64,000 bases of DNA from Lysinibacillus sp. FSL K6-0232 (GCF_038008325.1 NZ_JBBOYW010000001.1:3689501-3753500); one strand, 5' to 3'; shown: positions 35,304-44,673, numbered from the stretch's first letter. Notes: a model not told the origin generated them from the sequence alone. Made by a program: numbers and translations.

Positions 35304-37427
35304 CTACATTTTTGCTTTAATTAGTCGTAATGAATTAAACACAACTAAGAGCGTAGCACCCATATCTGCAAAAATAGCTATCCATAAGGTTAACCATCCT
35401 GGAATTACAAGCAATAGGGCAATTAATTTTAATGCTAGGGCAAATATAATATTTTCTTTAATAATGCGTAATGTTTTTCTGCTTAAGCCAATTGTGTATG
35501 GTAGCTTTGTTAAATCATCACCCATTAAAGCAATATCTGCCGTTTCAAGAGCTGCATCTGTTCCTGCACCACCCATAGCAATACCAACATTTGCTGTAGC
35601 GAGTGCTGGTGCATCATTCACACCATCCCCAACCATTGCTACTGCACCAAACTGTGTACGTAAATCCTTTATTGCCATTAATTTTTCTTCGGGTAATAAA
35701 CTAGCACGCATATCTGTTATCGCTAAAGACTTAGCAATCGCTTGTGCAGTTGGCTCTGCATCACCTGTTAGCATCACCATATGTTTTACTTTTAAGGCTT
35801 TTAATTTTTGTAATACGCTTTTACTCTCATCACGTACTTGGTCTGCAATGCCGATCAGTCCAATTAGCTCGCTTTGGCAAACAGCTGCCACTACAGTTTT
35901 TCCTTGCTTTTGTAGCTGCTGAACTTGCTTTTCGATATTTTTATCGATAGTTGTTAGTGTAGCAGCCCACTTTATACTTCCTACATAAACAATGTGATGA
36001 TTAACAGTCGCATAGGCTCCCTTACCTGTTACTGATTGAAAATCACTCGACACAAGCTCTGGTAGGTTTTTATTATGCAATAAGGTTAAAATAGCTTTCG
36101 CTAAAGGATGCTGGGACTGCTTTTCCACTGCTGCCACTAGCTGTAATACATAGTCCTCTGACCAATTGTCCATTGTTAAAATATCTGTTACAGCAGGCTG
36201 ACCTTTTGTTAATGTGCCTGTTTTATCAAAAGCTATTGCCTCGATATGCCCTAACTGCTCTAAATAAATACCGCCTTTAATCAACACACCTTGCCTTGCC
36301 GCATTACCAATCGCCGTTACAATAGCTACAGGTGTAGAAACAACAAGCGCACAAGGACATCCTACTACTAACACAGCTAAGCCTTGATAAATCCAATGTT
36401 GCCAATCCCCCACAAACAGAGGTGGAATAACAGCTACTAGCAAAGCGACAATCATAATAGCTGGTGTATAATATTTAGCAAAACGATCTACAAATTGCTG
36501 TGAAGGAGCCTTTTCTGCCTGTGCTTCTTCTACAAGATGGATAATTTTGGCAATCGTTGTATCCTCCACACGTTTTGTCACACGTACTTCAAGTGCACCT
36601 TCCTCATTTAATGTACCTGCAAATACTTCATCATTTACGGTTTTATTAACTGGAATTGATTCACCTGTAATCGCTGCTTGATTAACCGCTGAAATACCGC
36701 TAATAACAATACCATCCATCGCAATTTTTTGCCCTGGCTTAACAATTAAAATATCACCAATCTTAATATCCTCTGTTGGTAGCTCAAGCTCATGAAAATG
36801 CTCACCATGTGCTCTTTTAATAATAGCTGTTGGTGGAGCGATATCCATTAATCCACGAATAGATTGTCGTGCTTTATCCATTGAGTAGGCTTCAAGTGCC
36901 TCACTAACGGCAAATAAAAATACAACAACTGCCGCTTCTTCCCATTCCCCAATAATCGCAGCGCCAATAATCGCAATAGTCATCAATGTTTTCATATCAA
37001 ATTCAAAACGGACTAAATTACGGAAGCCTACTTTAAAAATACCTATACCACCTACAAGAATAGCAATAATAAACATTCCTACTGGCAGTGGATATGCCTC
37101 TCCTTGTTGGGCAGCGAATATATACCCTAAAATAACAAATAATAAAGAAAGGCTTGCTAAAATATTTTCCTTTTTACGATAGAACGGTGTAGCTGGTTCT
37201 AATGTTCTGTTGGCTAATTGAGTAACTTTGATGCCATCGAAAGCTCCAGCTTCTTCAATTTCATCTACACTAATTGTACCAATAATGGTTATTTTAGAAG
37301 CTCCAAAGTTAACTTTTGCATCCTCTACCTTTGGAGAAGCTTTAACATTTTTTTCGAATTTTGCTGCACAGCTAGCACAGGATAAATTTTGTAGTCTGTA
37401 TTCTTGTTTAATCGGCGTTACTGTCAT
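35304..37427 (-). CDS. cadA: Heavy-metal P1B-type ATPase (Zn/Cd/Pb efflux)
   Basis: 707 residues, the CadA/ZntA length. One N-terminal HMA domain with CASC (Cys17, Cys20) comes first, then paired TM helices. The actuator has the TGES motif (AAITGESIPV), the metal-transport motif is CPC in VVGCPCALVVSTP (about 353-358), the phosphorylated Asp is in AFDKTGTLTKG (about 400), HP is in SQHPLAK, and the hinge is GDGVNDAPALA. The CPC motif and lone HMA domain indicate Zn2+/Cd2+/Pb2+ export. Its start overlaps the 3' end of cadC by 20 bases, so the pair is one operon, derepressed by metal. Confidence 0.95.
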   Translation of the reverse strand: MTVTPIKQEYRLQNLSCASCAAKFEKNVKASPKVEDAKVNFGASKITIIGTISVDEIEEAGAFDGIKVTQLANRTLEPATPFYRKKENILASLSLLFVILGYIFAAQQGEAYPLPVGMFIIAILVGGIGIFKVGFRNLVRFEFDMKTLMTIAIIGAAIIGEWEEAAVVVFLFAVSEALEAYSMDKARQSIRGLMDIAPPTAIIKRAHGEHFHELELPTEDIKIGDILIVKPGQKIAMDGIVISGISAVNQAAITGESIPVNKTVNDEVFAGTLNEEGALEVRVTKRVEDTTIAKIIHLVEEAQAEKAPSQQFVDRFAKYYTPAIMIVALLVAVIPPLFVGDWQHWIYQGLAVLVVGCPCALVVSTPVAIVTAIGNAARQGVLIKGGIYLEQLGHIEAIAFDKTGTLTKGQPAVTDILTMDNWSEDYVLQLVAAVEKQSQHPLAKAILTLLHNKNLPELVSSDFQSVTGKGAYATVNHHIVYVGSIKWAATLTTIDKNIEKQVQQLQKQGKTVVAAVCQSELIGLIGIADQVRDESKSVLQKLKALKVKHMVMLTGDAEPTAQAIAKSLAITDMRASLLPEEKLMAIKDLRTQFGAVAMVGDGVNDAPALATANVGIAMGGAGTDAALETADIALMGDDLTKLPYTIGLSRKTLRIIKENIIFALALKLIALLLVIPGWLTLWIAIFADMGATLLVVFNSLRLIKAKM

Positions 37428-37779
37428 TCACAATCCCCTCTTTCGCATGTTCATAGGCAATTGTTACAATTTGATATACATGCTCATCCGCCAAGGAGTA
37501 ATACATTTGCTTTCCTTTACGGCGTGATTTCGCTAAATGATTGTCCTTTAAATAACGTAAATGATGTGAAGCTGTTGCAACTGATGAACCAATAACAGCA
37601 GCAATATCGCAGACACATAGCTCATCTTCTAATGTTAAAGCATAGGCAATTTTCAACCTTGTTGCATCTGATAATGCTTTTAAAAATTTAGCAACACCCG
37701 ATAAATCTGGCATTTGTTGCTGTACTCTTGTAACTGCCGCTTCATTTATCTGCATTGTTTCACATATTTCCTTTGTCAT
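37408..37779 (-). CDS. cadC: ArsR/SmtB-family metal-responsive repressor CadC
   Basis: 123 residues. The helix-turn-helix is VCDIAAVIGSSVATASHHLRYL with metal-sensing cysteines in ELCVCDIA (Cys55, Cys57). An N-terminal extension contains Cys6, matching CadC-type alpha3N sensors of Cd/Pb/Zn. It is the first gene of the cadC-cadA operon, with two palindromic operators in its promoter region. Confidence 0.93.
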   Translation of the reverse strand: MTKEICETMQINEAAVTRVQQQMPDLSGVAKFLKALSDATRLKIAYALTLEDELCVCDIAAVIGSSVATASHHLRYLKDNHLAKSRRKGKQMYYSLADEHVYQIVTIAYEHAKEGIVNDSNAD

Positions 37780-37792
37780 CCGCTCACCTCAT

Positions 37793-37808
37793 TCAAATAC
37801 TCATTTGA
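37793..37808 (-). promoter_or_regulatory. CadC operator 1
   Basis: TCAAATACTCATTTGA: perfect 6-4-6 palindrome of the ArsR/CadC type, 14-30 bases before the cadC start. Confidence 0.75.
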
Positions 37809-37839
37809 TTGTATTCAATGTAACATATTACCTTATCAT

Positions 37840-37859
37840 ATTCAAATGAATCTTTGAAT
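37840..37859 (-). promoter_or_regulatory. CadC operator 2
   Basis: ATTCAAATGAATCTTTGAAT: 7-6-7 perfect inverted repeat sharing the TCAAA/TTTGA core of operator 1, 47 bases upstream of it. Confidence 0.65.
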
Positions 37860-37905
37860 GTTAGGGATAGATATCATATAACTTCATATTTAAAATATAT
37901 AACGA

Positions 37906-37949
37906 CAAAAAAGCCATCACTTCATCAATACATGAAATGATAGCCTTTA
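37906..37949 (-). terminator. Terminator after exoA
   Basis: AAAGGCTATCATTTCATG pairs imperfectly with CATGAAGTGATGGCTTT-type arm and ends in T6 on the minus strand. Confidence 0.75.
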
Positions 37950-37958
37950 ATAGTGCTT

Positions 37959-38735
37959 TTATAATTGATTGGATTGAGCGAGTTCTCCAAGCTGTAATTC
38001 AATCGGACAATGATCGCTGCCCATAATATGCGGATGGATTGTCGCTGCAGCAATTTGTGCCTTTAATCGCTCAGACACAATAAAATAATCAATACGCCAG
38101 CCAATATTACGCTCACGTACTTTATTCATATAAGACCACCATGTATAATGGTCTGTTTCATCAGGATGCTTATAGCGGAAGGAGTCCACAAAGCCATGTG
38201 CCAGCAGCTCAGACATTTTCGCACGCTCCTCGTATGTAAATCCTGAATTGCCGATATTTGACTTAGCATTTTTTAAATCAATTTCCGTATGCGCCACGTT
38301 TAAATCGCCACAGTAAATAACAGGCTTCTTGCTATCAAGCTCTCTTAAATACAGTGCCAAGCGGTCCTCCCACTCTAAACGCAGCGGTAATCTTGCTAAG
38401 TCACGCTGTGCATTAGGTGTATAAACATTTACTAAATAAAAATCGTTATACTCTAATGTAATAATTCTGCCCTCATCCTGAGAATCTTCATCTCCAACAC
38501 CATAGCTAACAGATAATGGCGTATGCTTCGTAAATATAGCAGTTCCTGAATAGCCCTTTTTCTGTGCATAATTCCAATATTGCTGGTAGCCATCAAGTGC
38601 AAGCTCTACTTGCCCAGCCTGACATTTAATTTCCTGTACACAAAAAAAGTCCGCATCTATATGATGAAAAAACTCTAAAAAACCTTTACCTATACAGGCT
38701 CGTATCCCATTTACATTCCAAGATATGAATTTCAC
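37959..38735 (-). CDS. exoA: Exodeoxyribonuclease III / AP endonuclease
   Basis: 258-residue Xth/ExoA-family DNA repair nuclease (252 in B. subtilis). Motifs: FISWNVNGIRA (catalytic Asn), FFCVQEIK (metal Glu), YGDLNVAHTEIDL (as YCGDLNVAHTE), WRIDYFIVS and GSDHCPIEL (catalytic Asp-His). The GTG at 38735 has GGAG nine bases upstream; the 12 extra codons of the longer frame have no ribosome site. It cuts abasic sites and removes 3' blocks. It is followed by its own terminator and lies next to murB. Confidence 0.94.
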   Translation of the reverse strand: MKFISWNVNGIRACIGKGFLEFFHHIDADFFCVQEIKCQAGQVELALDGYQQYWNYAQKKGYSGTAIFTKHTPLSVSYGVGDEDSQDEGRIITLEYNDFYLVNVYTPNAQRDLARLPLRLEWEDRLALYLRELDSKKPVIYCGDLNVAHTEIDLKNAKSNIGNSGFTYEERAKMSELLAHGFVDSFRYKHPDETDHYTWWSYMNKVRERNIGWRIDYFIVSERLKAQIAAATIHPHIMGSDHCPIELQLGELAQSNQL

Positions 38736-38753
38736 TTTCTTTCCACTCCTTAA

Positions 38754-38787
38754 AAAAACGCTCTTCGACAATCGCGAAGAGCGTTTT
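38754..38787 (-). terminator. Terminator after murB
   Basis: AAACGCTCTTCG pairs with CGAAGAGCGTTT, then T7 on the minus strand. Confidence 0.9.
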
Positions 38788-38788
38788 G

Positions 38789-39703
38789 CTATAGATCATC
38801 ACCAACAATTTTCACTTCTGTTTCTAATTCAATTCCAAATTTCTCCTTCACAACACGTTGAACCATTTGGATTGTTGCAATATAGTCAGAAGCGGTTGCA
38901 TTTCCTTTATTCACAATAAAGCCTGCATGCTTTGTAGAAACCTCTGCTCCACCTACACCCTTACCTTGCAGACCGCTATCTTGAATAAGCTTTCCTGCAA
39001 AATGGCCTGGTGGGCGTTTAAATACACTGCCTGCAGAAGGATATTCTAATGGTTGCTTGGACTCTCGCTGGAATGTTAAATCAGCAATCTTCGCATCGAT
39101 TTCCTCCTGTATACCTGGTGCTAGCTGAAATTCAGAGGACAACACATAGTAGCCCTTTTTTGCGATTATACTTTGTCGATAGCCAAGTTCAAGCTCTTCT
39201 TTGGATAATATTAAAATTTCGCCTTCTTTTGTTAACACCTTAGATGAAACAATAATATCTTTAATTTCACCACCATAAGCGCCTGCATTCATAGCCATTG
39301 CTCCACCGATTGAGCCAGGTATACCACATGCAAACTCAAAGCCTGTTAAAGAAGCCTGTGCCGCAAGCTTTGATACCTCTTTAATCAGTGCACCACTTTG
39401 TGCATAAACGTGCACGCCATTAATACGAACTTCATTTAAGCGTGAGAATGTTACAACAATTCCTCGATGACCACCGTCACGCACAACCAAATTAGACCCA
39501 TTACCTAGCATTAATAAAGGAATATTATTTATATAGGCATAACGAATAACGGATGCTGCTTCTTCCTCTGTTTCAGGAAGCACAAATACATCTGCTTTGC
39601 CGCCTAATTTTGTCATTGTATATTGTCGTAATGATTCATCTAGCTTAATATTGGCAGGATTAATACTCTTCGCTAAATCCTTAACCCATTGTTCTTTTGT
39701 CAT
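38789..39703 (-). CDS. murB: UDP-N-acetylenolpyruvoylglucosamine reductase
   Basis: 304-residue FAD enzyme reducing UDP-GlcNAc-enolpyruvate to UDP-MurNAc. FAD-binding segments: LMLGNGSNLVVRDGG and CGIPGSIGGAMAMNAGAYGG. The substrate segment RESKQPLEYPSAGSVFKRP places this as a type II MurB (no Tyr loop of the E. coli type). A terminal catalytic glutamate lies in FGIELETEVKIVG. Monocistronic, bounded by a strong terminator. Confidence 0.95.
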   Translation of the reverse strand: MTKEQWVKDLAKSINPANIKLDESLRQYTMTKLGGKADVFVLPETEEEAASVIRYAYINNIPLLMLGNGSNLVVRDGGHRGIVVTFSRLNEVRINGVHVYAQSGALIKEVSKLAAQASLTGFEFACGIPGSIGGAMAMNAGAYGGEIKDIIVSSKVLTKEGEILILSKEELELGYRQSIIAKKGYYVLSSEFQLAPGIQEEIDAKIADLTFQRESKQPLEYPSAGSVFKRPPGHFAGKLIQDSGLQGKGVGGAEVSTKHAGFIVNKGNATASDYIATIQMVQRVVKEKFGIELETEVKIVGDDL

Positions 39704-39883
39704 AAGAGCTAATTCCTTTCTAACGTCCTTCTTACTCTACACTAGTATGGATTTAGAACCCGATTTTGACAAGTAAAATGAAGGGTATTTTTTATCCCTT
39801 ATATCGCTCTATGTAGAAACGATATATACTATAAAGAAAACAGACAGTTCTACCAAATGCTATTCTAACACAATCGGTTTACA

Positions 39884-40189
39884 TTAGAGCCAGTTAGTTG
39901 CCCATGTTTCAATATTTCGAATAGCTCCCTCTAATGCTTGCCCTTTATCTGTTAAGGAATATTCAACGCGTACAGGAACCTCTGTATAGACTTTTCGTTC
40001 AACTATCCCTTCCTTTTCAAGCTCTTTTAGTCGTTCTGATAAAAGGCGTCCGCTTATTGGTAGTGCAGATTCTATTTCATTAAAGCGCTGTGGACCATCC
40101 AGCAGCTGATATAATATTAATCCAGTCCAACGTTTTCCAATTAGATCCATTGCTTTTGCTAAACGAGGACATAAAGTTGTTTCATCCAT
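39884..40189 (-). CDS. HxlR-family regulator resembling the redox sensor YodB
   Basis: 101 residues. The winged helix is RFNEIESALPISGRLLSERLKELE. A single conserved N-terminal Cys7 in TTLCPRLAKAMDLIGKRWTG lines up with Cys6 of B. subtilis YodB, which senses quinones and diamide through that residue. The ATG at 40189 has AGGTGA seven bases upstream. Divergent from yceI. YodB in B. subtilis represses azoreductase and nitroreductase genes; an azoR gene lies 3.7 kb away here. Confidence 0.87.
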   Translation of the reverse strand: MDETTLCPRLAKAMDLIGKRWTGLILYQLLDGPQRFNEIESALPISGRLLSERLKELEKEGIVERKVYTEVPVRVEYSLTDKGQALEGAIRNIETWATNWL

Positions 40190-40479
40190 TGTTTTCACCT
40201 CTATGTAACCTATTGTAGCGATTATTATAACAAATGTAAATTTACAGTAACTTATGTATATATCATCACTTATATACTTTTGTATATTTATTTACTAAAA
40301 GTAACTTAAATACAGATCAATCAATGACTATTAATGTCAGCTCTTTTCTAACATATGCACTATTTATCCTTATATATGCTTTTATTTCTAAGTCATCATG
40401 TTATTTTCTAAAATTTCATTGAATATATAATTTTTTTAATTTATTATTCGTTGTAGAATGCTGTTTAGGGGGTTTTCTA
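40190..40479. other. Divergent promoter region with a palindromic operator
   Basis: AT-rich, about 290 bases. TGTAAATTTACA (40235-40246) is a perfect 12-base palindrome about 45 bases before the HxlR start, followed by AGTAACTT, which recurs at 40299-40307. This is a likely autoregulatory site. Confidence 0.45.
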
Positions 40480-41007
40480 ATGAAGAAATATGCGATTGAT
40501 TATAGCCATTCCACTATTAGCTTCTCTGTACGTCATATGATGGTTTCACGAATACATGGTACGTTTGAATCGTATAGCGCAGAAATCGTGGCAACTGATA
40601 TTGAACAAATGCAAGATGCCACTATCACTATTACAATCGCAGTGGCAAGCGTTTCCACCAAAAATCTTGACCGTGATGTTCATCTCGTATCGCCTGACTT
40701 TTTTGATGCAGATGTTTATCCAAAAATAGTATTTACCTCTACATACATCGAAAAACTAGATGAGCACAATTTTGCCATTCATGGAGATTTAACAATTAAA
40801 AGCGTAACAAGGCCAATTGTCTTTACAGCAACATATACAGGTAATGGCATTAGCCCATGGGCACAAGAAGTATATGGCTTCCAAGCAAAAACAAAAATTA
40901 ATCGACGAGAATTTAATTTAGTGTACAACACACCTCTAGAAACAGGCGGGGTATTAATTAGCGAAGATATAGATGTGGTTGTAGACCTTGAGTTAAACCC
41001 GTTATAA
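40480..41007 (+). CDS. YceI-like lipocalin-fold protein
   Basis: 175 residues, cytoplasmic (no signal peptide). The YceI fold (extended beta-barrel that binds isoprenoid/amphipathic ligands) is seen in IDYSHSTISFSVRHMMVSRIHGTF (as IDYSHSTISFSVRHMM), DRDVHLVSPDFFDADVYP, GDLTIKSVTRPI and KTKINRREFNL. A ribosome site GGGGG lies before the ATG. Its ligand is unknown. Divergence from the HxlR-type gene suggests redox or electrophile control. Confidence 0.9.
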   Translation: MKKYAIDYSHSTISFSVRHMMVSRIHGTFESYSAEIVATDIEQMQDATITITIAVASVSTKNLDRDVHLVSPDFFDADVYPKIVFTSTYIEKLDEHNFAIHGDLTIKSVTRPIVFTATYTGNGISPWAQEVYGFQAKTKINRREFNLVYNTPLETGGVLISEDIDVVVDLELNPL

Positions 41008-41024
41008 GTTAAACAGTAAAAAAA

Positions 41025-41077
41025 CAAAATACTCTCCATCCATAAACTAAAATTTATTTATGGATGGAGAATATTTT
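41025..41077 (+). terminator. Terminator after yceI
   Basis: TCTCCATCCATAAA pairs with TTTATGGATGGAGA; A/T runs outside. Confidence 0.75.
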
Positions 41078-41160
41078 ACGATAATGGACATATTCATTAA
41101 CCTATTATTTAACATAAACAACTGTTTATCATTGAAGGCTCATTTTATTAGACTTTTATT

Positions 41161-41203
41161 CAAAAGCCCCTCTTTTAAGAAAATTCATGAAAAGAGGGGC
41201 TTA
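41161..41203 (-). terminator. Terminator after the SLH nucleotidase gene
   Basis: AAGCCCCTCTTTT pairs with AAAAGAGGGGCTT, then TTTT on the minus strand. Confidence 0.85.
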
Positions 41204-41217
41204 GCATATTGCTTACA

Positions 41218-43578
41218 TTATTTAATTAAATATTTAGCAAAGCCAGCTTCTGTGTCTTCTAAATATTCAATATTGCTATCTGTTGGAATTACTTTTTGTG
41301 CATCTTTCGCAGATAGATATACAACCTTTGTATTGGCTGGGAATGGTACAAATGACCAGTTATTATCCGCAGCAGGATTAATTGTTTTTGTTGCCATAAT
41401 ATAGTCAACAACAGCTTGGCGATTTTCGTAAGCATAGCTTGTTACATTTGAACCGTCAGCATTTTTAAATGTTGCGCCATAAGAGCCACCAACACGATAG
41501 TTGTTTGTAATAATGATAAATTCTTGGTTTACATCAATTGGTTTACCATTATATTGTACATTTTTAATACGGTTTGCATTTTCATTTATAAGATTGCCAC
41601 CGCGATCATATTTTGCTGGTGATGTTACATCAATTTGATAAGTTAGACCATCTAACACATCAAAATTATAAGAGCGTGCTTCTGGATCAATAATATTTTG
41701 CTCTTCTGCTTTATTAGGATCAATTGTTGTAAAGATACCAGCAGCCATTTCTAACCATTCAACTGCTTGCGCACCTGTCACTTTAATTGTTGCAACAGTA
41801 TTGTCGTAATGATAAATGTCTGCCATATTTTTAATAGCAAGTGGTCCCACAGGAATATTTGTATAGTCACGTGGGTTATTACGTGAGCCTGCTTTGAATG
41901 GTGCACCTGCTGAAAGAAGCGGCGTATTTTCATCGGCAGTACCTTTTAACTCTTGCTCAATAAACCATTTCTGTGCTTGTGTGACAATTTGAATAGAAGG
42001 ATCGTCCTGTACCATTGAGAAGTAGCTATGGATTGGTGCAGTTGTTTCCCCAACAGGTTGACGAATATACGCTAAAGTTCCTTCATGTGCTTCTTTCACG
42101 GCATCTAATACGGTTTTAGATGGCTGAAGACCCTCTTGTTGAATTGACTGTAGGGAACCTTTTCCATCTACTACAACCCATTCTGAACCTTGTTGTTCTA
42201 ATTTTAAATCAATAACACCAAGATGGCTGCCATAGCTACCTGCCATTACAGTAGGAACCCCATTAATTGTCCCTTTTTCTTGGTCTACATTTTTCAAGTC
42301 TTTATAATCACCTGGGAATGTTAAATGAGAATGTCCTGTAATTAAAGCATCAATACCTTCAATTTCAGCGATTTGGTAACCAACATTTTCAGCACCCGCC
42401 ACATACGTATCTTCCCCAATGCCTGAATGTGAAAGAACAACAATAATGTCTGCTCCAGCCTCCTGCATTTCTGGTACTACTTCTTTAACTGCTTCAACAG
42501 GCTCCTGCATATCAACCTTTCCAGCTAAATGAATGGCATCCCATTCAGTAATTTTCGTTGGGACAATGCCTGTTACACCAACTTTAATTGTATGCTTATT
42601 TCCTGCATTATCTACTACTTCTCTATCAAGAATAATATACGGTGTAAACATAGGCTCTTTTGTTTTGGCATCGTACGTATTAGCATTTACTACTGGATAT
42701 TCTGCATCATTTAATACTTCATCTAAAAAGTCTAAGCCATAATTGAATTCATGATTTCCTAAAGTACCAGCATCATATTTTAGCTTATTCAATGCTGCAA
42801 TAGCTGGATGAATTTCGCCCGGTTTTAAAACACTTTCTAATGCTTTATAAGAGCCTAGTGGCGTTCCTTGAATTAAATCCCCATTATCAAATAGTAATGT
42901 ATTTGGATTTTTAGTACGTGCTTGTTCAATTAATGTCGCTGTATTTGCTAAGCCTAATTCAGATGATTCTGCATCTAAATAGTAATTGTAGTTAGCTAAA
43001 TTTGTATGAATATCTGTTGTTCCTAAAATTTGAAGGTCTACAGCTACTGCAGTTGAAGGCGCTTTATATTCTGCTACAAAGCGTTCAATAATGCTTGTCA
43101 TTTGCTCTGCTGTCACATAGTCACGAGGACGAATTGTACGATCCTCAAAGGCTTGAAGAATATTTGCTGCAACAGCGTTCGCTAAATCTTGTTTATGCAC
43201 TTTAGCAATTTGATCTGCATCTTTAAATTGATCTAATACTGAAAGAGGTGCATTTTCACTAACTAGTCCACGAGCAGAGATTACAAATGCCTGCTGACGT
43301 GTTAATTTGTCATTTGGACCAAATGTCGTTGCTGTTTTACCCTTAATTAGCTTTAATTGGACTGCTTTTTCTACATAAGGCGCTAAATTTTTAGAAACAT
43401 CGGTAAAGGCAATAGAAGAACCGTCACCAAGCTCTACATCTAAGCTTTCTACTAATTCTTTTACATAATCTCCGCGTGTTACATTATCAGCTTGTGCATT
43501 GGCAGATAATCCAAATGGCAGAAATGCAAATAAAACTAGTAGCACCGCTAAGAATTTAGTTATTAATTTCTTATTCAT
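41218..43578 (-). CDS. Surface-anchored 2',3'-cyclic nucleotide phosphodiesterase / 5'-nucleotidase with SLH domains
   Basis: 786 residues. The signal peptide ends near residue 30 (LSANAQA). SLH repeats at about 30-165 (TRGDYVKELVESL, FTDVSKNLAPYVEKAVQLKLIKG, LTRQQAFVISARGL, NILQAFEDRTIRPRDYVTAEQM) should bind secondary wall polymer beneath the S-layer. The metallophosphoesterase domain follows: GTTDIHTNLANY, DNGDLIQGTPLG, LGNHEFNYGLDFL, LSHSGIGED and ALITGHSHLTFPG, with all metal ligands. The C-terminal 5'-nucleotidase domain is at about 480-760. It should release phosphate and nucleosides from external nucleotides. Confidence 0.92.
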   Translation of the reverse strand: MNKKLITKFLAVLLVLFAFLPFGLSANAQADNVTRGDYVKELVESLDVELGDGSSIAFTDVSKNLAPYVEKAVQLKLIKGKTATTFGPNDKLTRQQAFVISARGLVSENAPLSVLDQFKDADQIAKVHKQDLANAVAANILQAFEDRTIRPRDYVTAEQMTSIIERFVAEYKAPSTAVAVDLQILGTTDIHTNLANYNYYLDAESSELGLANTATLIEQARTKNPNTLLFDNGDLIQGTPLGSYKALESVLKPGEIHPAIAALNKLKYDAGTLGNHEFNYGLDFLDEVLNDAEYPVVNANTYDAKTKEPMFTPYIILDREVVDNAGNKHTIKVGVTGIVPTKITEWDAIHLAGKVDMQEPVEAVKEVVPEMQEAGADIIVVLSHSGIGEDTYVAGAENVGYQIAEIEGIDALITGHSHLTFPGDYKDLKNVDQEKGTINGVPTVMAGSYGSHLGVIDLKLEQQGSEWVVVDGKGSLQSIQQEGLQPSKTVLDAVKEAHEGTLAYIRQPVGETTAPIHSYFSMVQDDPSIQIVTQAQKWFIEQELKGTADENTPLLSAGAPFKAGSRNNPRDYTNIPVGPLAIKNMADIYHYDNTVATIKVTGAQAVEWLEMAAGIFTTIDPNKAEEQNIIDPEARSYNFDVLDGLTYQIDVTSPAKYDRGGNLINENANRIKNVQYNGKPIDVNQEFIIITNNYRVGGSYGATFKNADGSNVTSYAYENRQAVVDYIMATKTINPAADNNWSFVPFPANTKVVYLSAKDAQKVIPTDSNIEYLEDTEAGFAKYLIK

Positions 43579-43882
43579 GCAACAACCTCCTTATTCATCT
43601 AATGTTTTCCTACAAATCCTATTATATTAAACAACTTCTAGTTTTTGCTGAACAAATAGTCCTAATTATATGTATTTTTAAAAGAATGGCAATTTACATT
43701 TGCATAAAATAATAGATTATTATCATCCTCTTAACTTTCCATTCAGTATGATGTTAGTAACTGTAAATTCCACATAATGAACAAATATCAATATGTCTGA
43801 TCTTTATACCTCACCATACCTCTGTTTATAACATAAAAAAAATCCTCTCTAAAGTGAGAGGACTTTTGTTAAAAAATATTTT
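43579..43882. other. Intergenic region upstream of the SLH nucleotidase
   Basis: About 300 AT-rich bases. It holds the AAGGAGG ribosome site of the nucleotidase gene, a TATAAT on the minus strand near 43621 with a poor -35, and the azoR terminator at the right end. Nothing else recognised; no Pho box was evident. Confidence 0.35.
43835..43868 (-). terminator. Terminator after azoR
   Basis: GTCCTCTC-ACTTTA-GAGAGGA stem followed by T7 on the minus strand. Confidence 0.82.
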
Positions 43883-44509
43883 TTATGCGTTAACAGTTTG
43901 TAGAGATTGCGCCACTTTTTTCACTTCTTCTAGTCCATTTGCAATAATTTCTTGGGCTTGATCAGGTGAAGCATTGTGACCTTCAATAATTACCTCTTCG
44001 ATAATTTCCATACCGAAGATACCACCTACAACATTTTTAATGTAGTTTACTGACATTTCCATTGGTTGTGCTTCTGGTAATGAATAATAACCACCACGAG
44101 CATTTAGAATAATTGCCTTCTTGTCAGTCATTAAACTAACCAGTTGACCATTTTCATCATATTTGAATGTGAAGCCAGCTTGATATACATAGTCAATAAA
44201 TGTTTGTAATGGTGCTGGAATTGTTAAGTTCCACAGTGGGAAAGCAAATACTACTAAGTCAGCTGCAGTTAAAGCATCCATTGCCTTTTGCTTAGCAGCT
44301 AATAGACGTGATTCAACATCTGTTAGCTCTCCACCATTTTGCACCTTACCAAATGCATTGAAAAGGTCTTGCCCAAAATAAGGCATATCTTCTGCAAATA
44401 CATCAAAAGTTGTAACATTCACACCTTGCACATTTTCCATAAATGTATCATACATTTTTGTTGAAATACCGTCTGGACGGTTGTTAGCTTTTACTACTAA
44501 AACGTTCAT
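43883..44509 (-). CDS. azoR: FMN-dependent NADH-azoreductase
   Basis: 208 residues, the length of B. subtilis AzoR1. Flavodoxin-like fold with FMN-binding segments: VLVVKANNRPDGISTKMYD, FAFPLWNLTIPAPLQTFIDY and LNARGGYYS. It reduces quinones and azo compounds in two-electron steps, protecting against electrophiles. A YodB-like regulator gene lies nearby, the type that controls azoreductases in B. subtilis. The ribosome site AAGGGAG is six bases before the ATG. Confidence 0.94.
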   Translation of the reverse strand: MNVLVVKANNRPDGISTKMYDTFMENVQGVNVTTFDVFAEDMPYFGQDLFNAFGKVQNGGELTDVESRLLAAKQKAMDALTAADLVVFAFPLWNLTIPAPLQTFIDYVYQAGFTFKYDENGQLVSLMTDKKAIILNARGGYYSLPEAQPMEMSVNYIKNVVGGIFGMEIIEEVIIEGHNASPDQAQEIIANGLEEVKKVAQSLQTVNA

Positions 44510-44673
44510 TATATAAATTCTCCCTTAAATTTCATAATTCAATATCTCGAATTCAAGATATGCTTTTATCTTAAAAAATTTCACGCCAAATGTCAACGCT
44601 ACCTACCTCAGACTTTTGACTGAAATATTATGTTAGGATTTTTTCGCTTATCTTTAAAAAGGGTTAAACCCTC

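Noticed and set aside
43710-43730. Fur box near ATTATTATCA upstream of the SLH nucleotidase
   Set aside because: Only the right half fits; the left half has too many mismatches.
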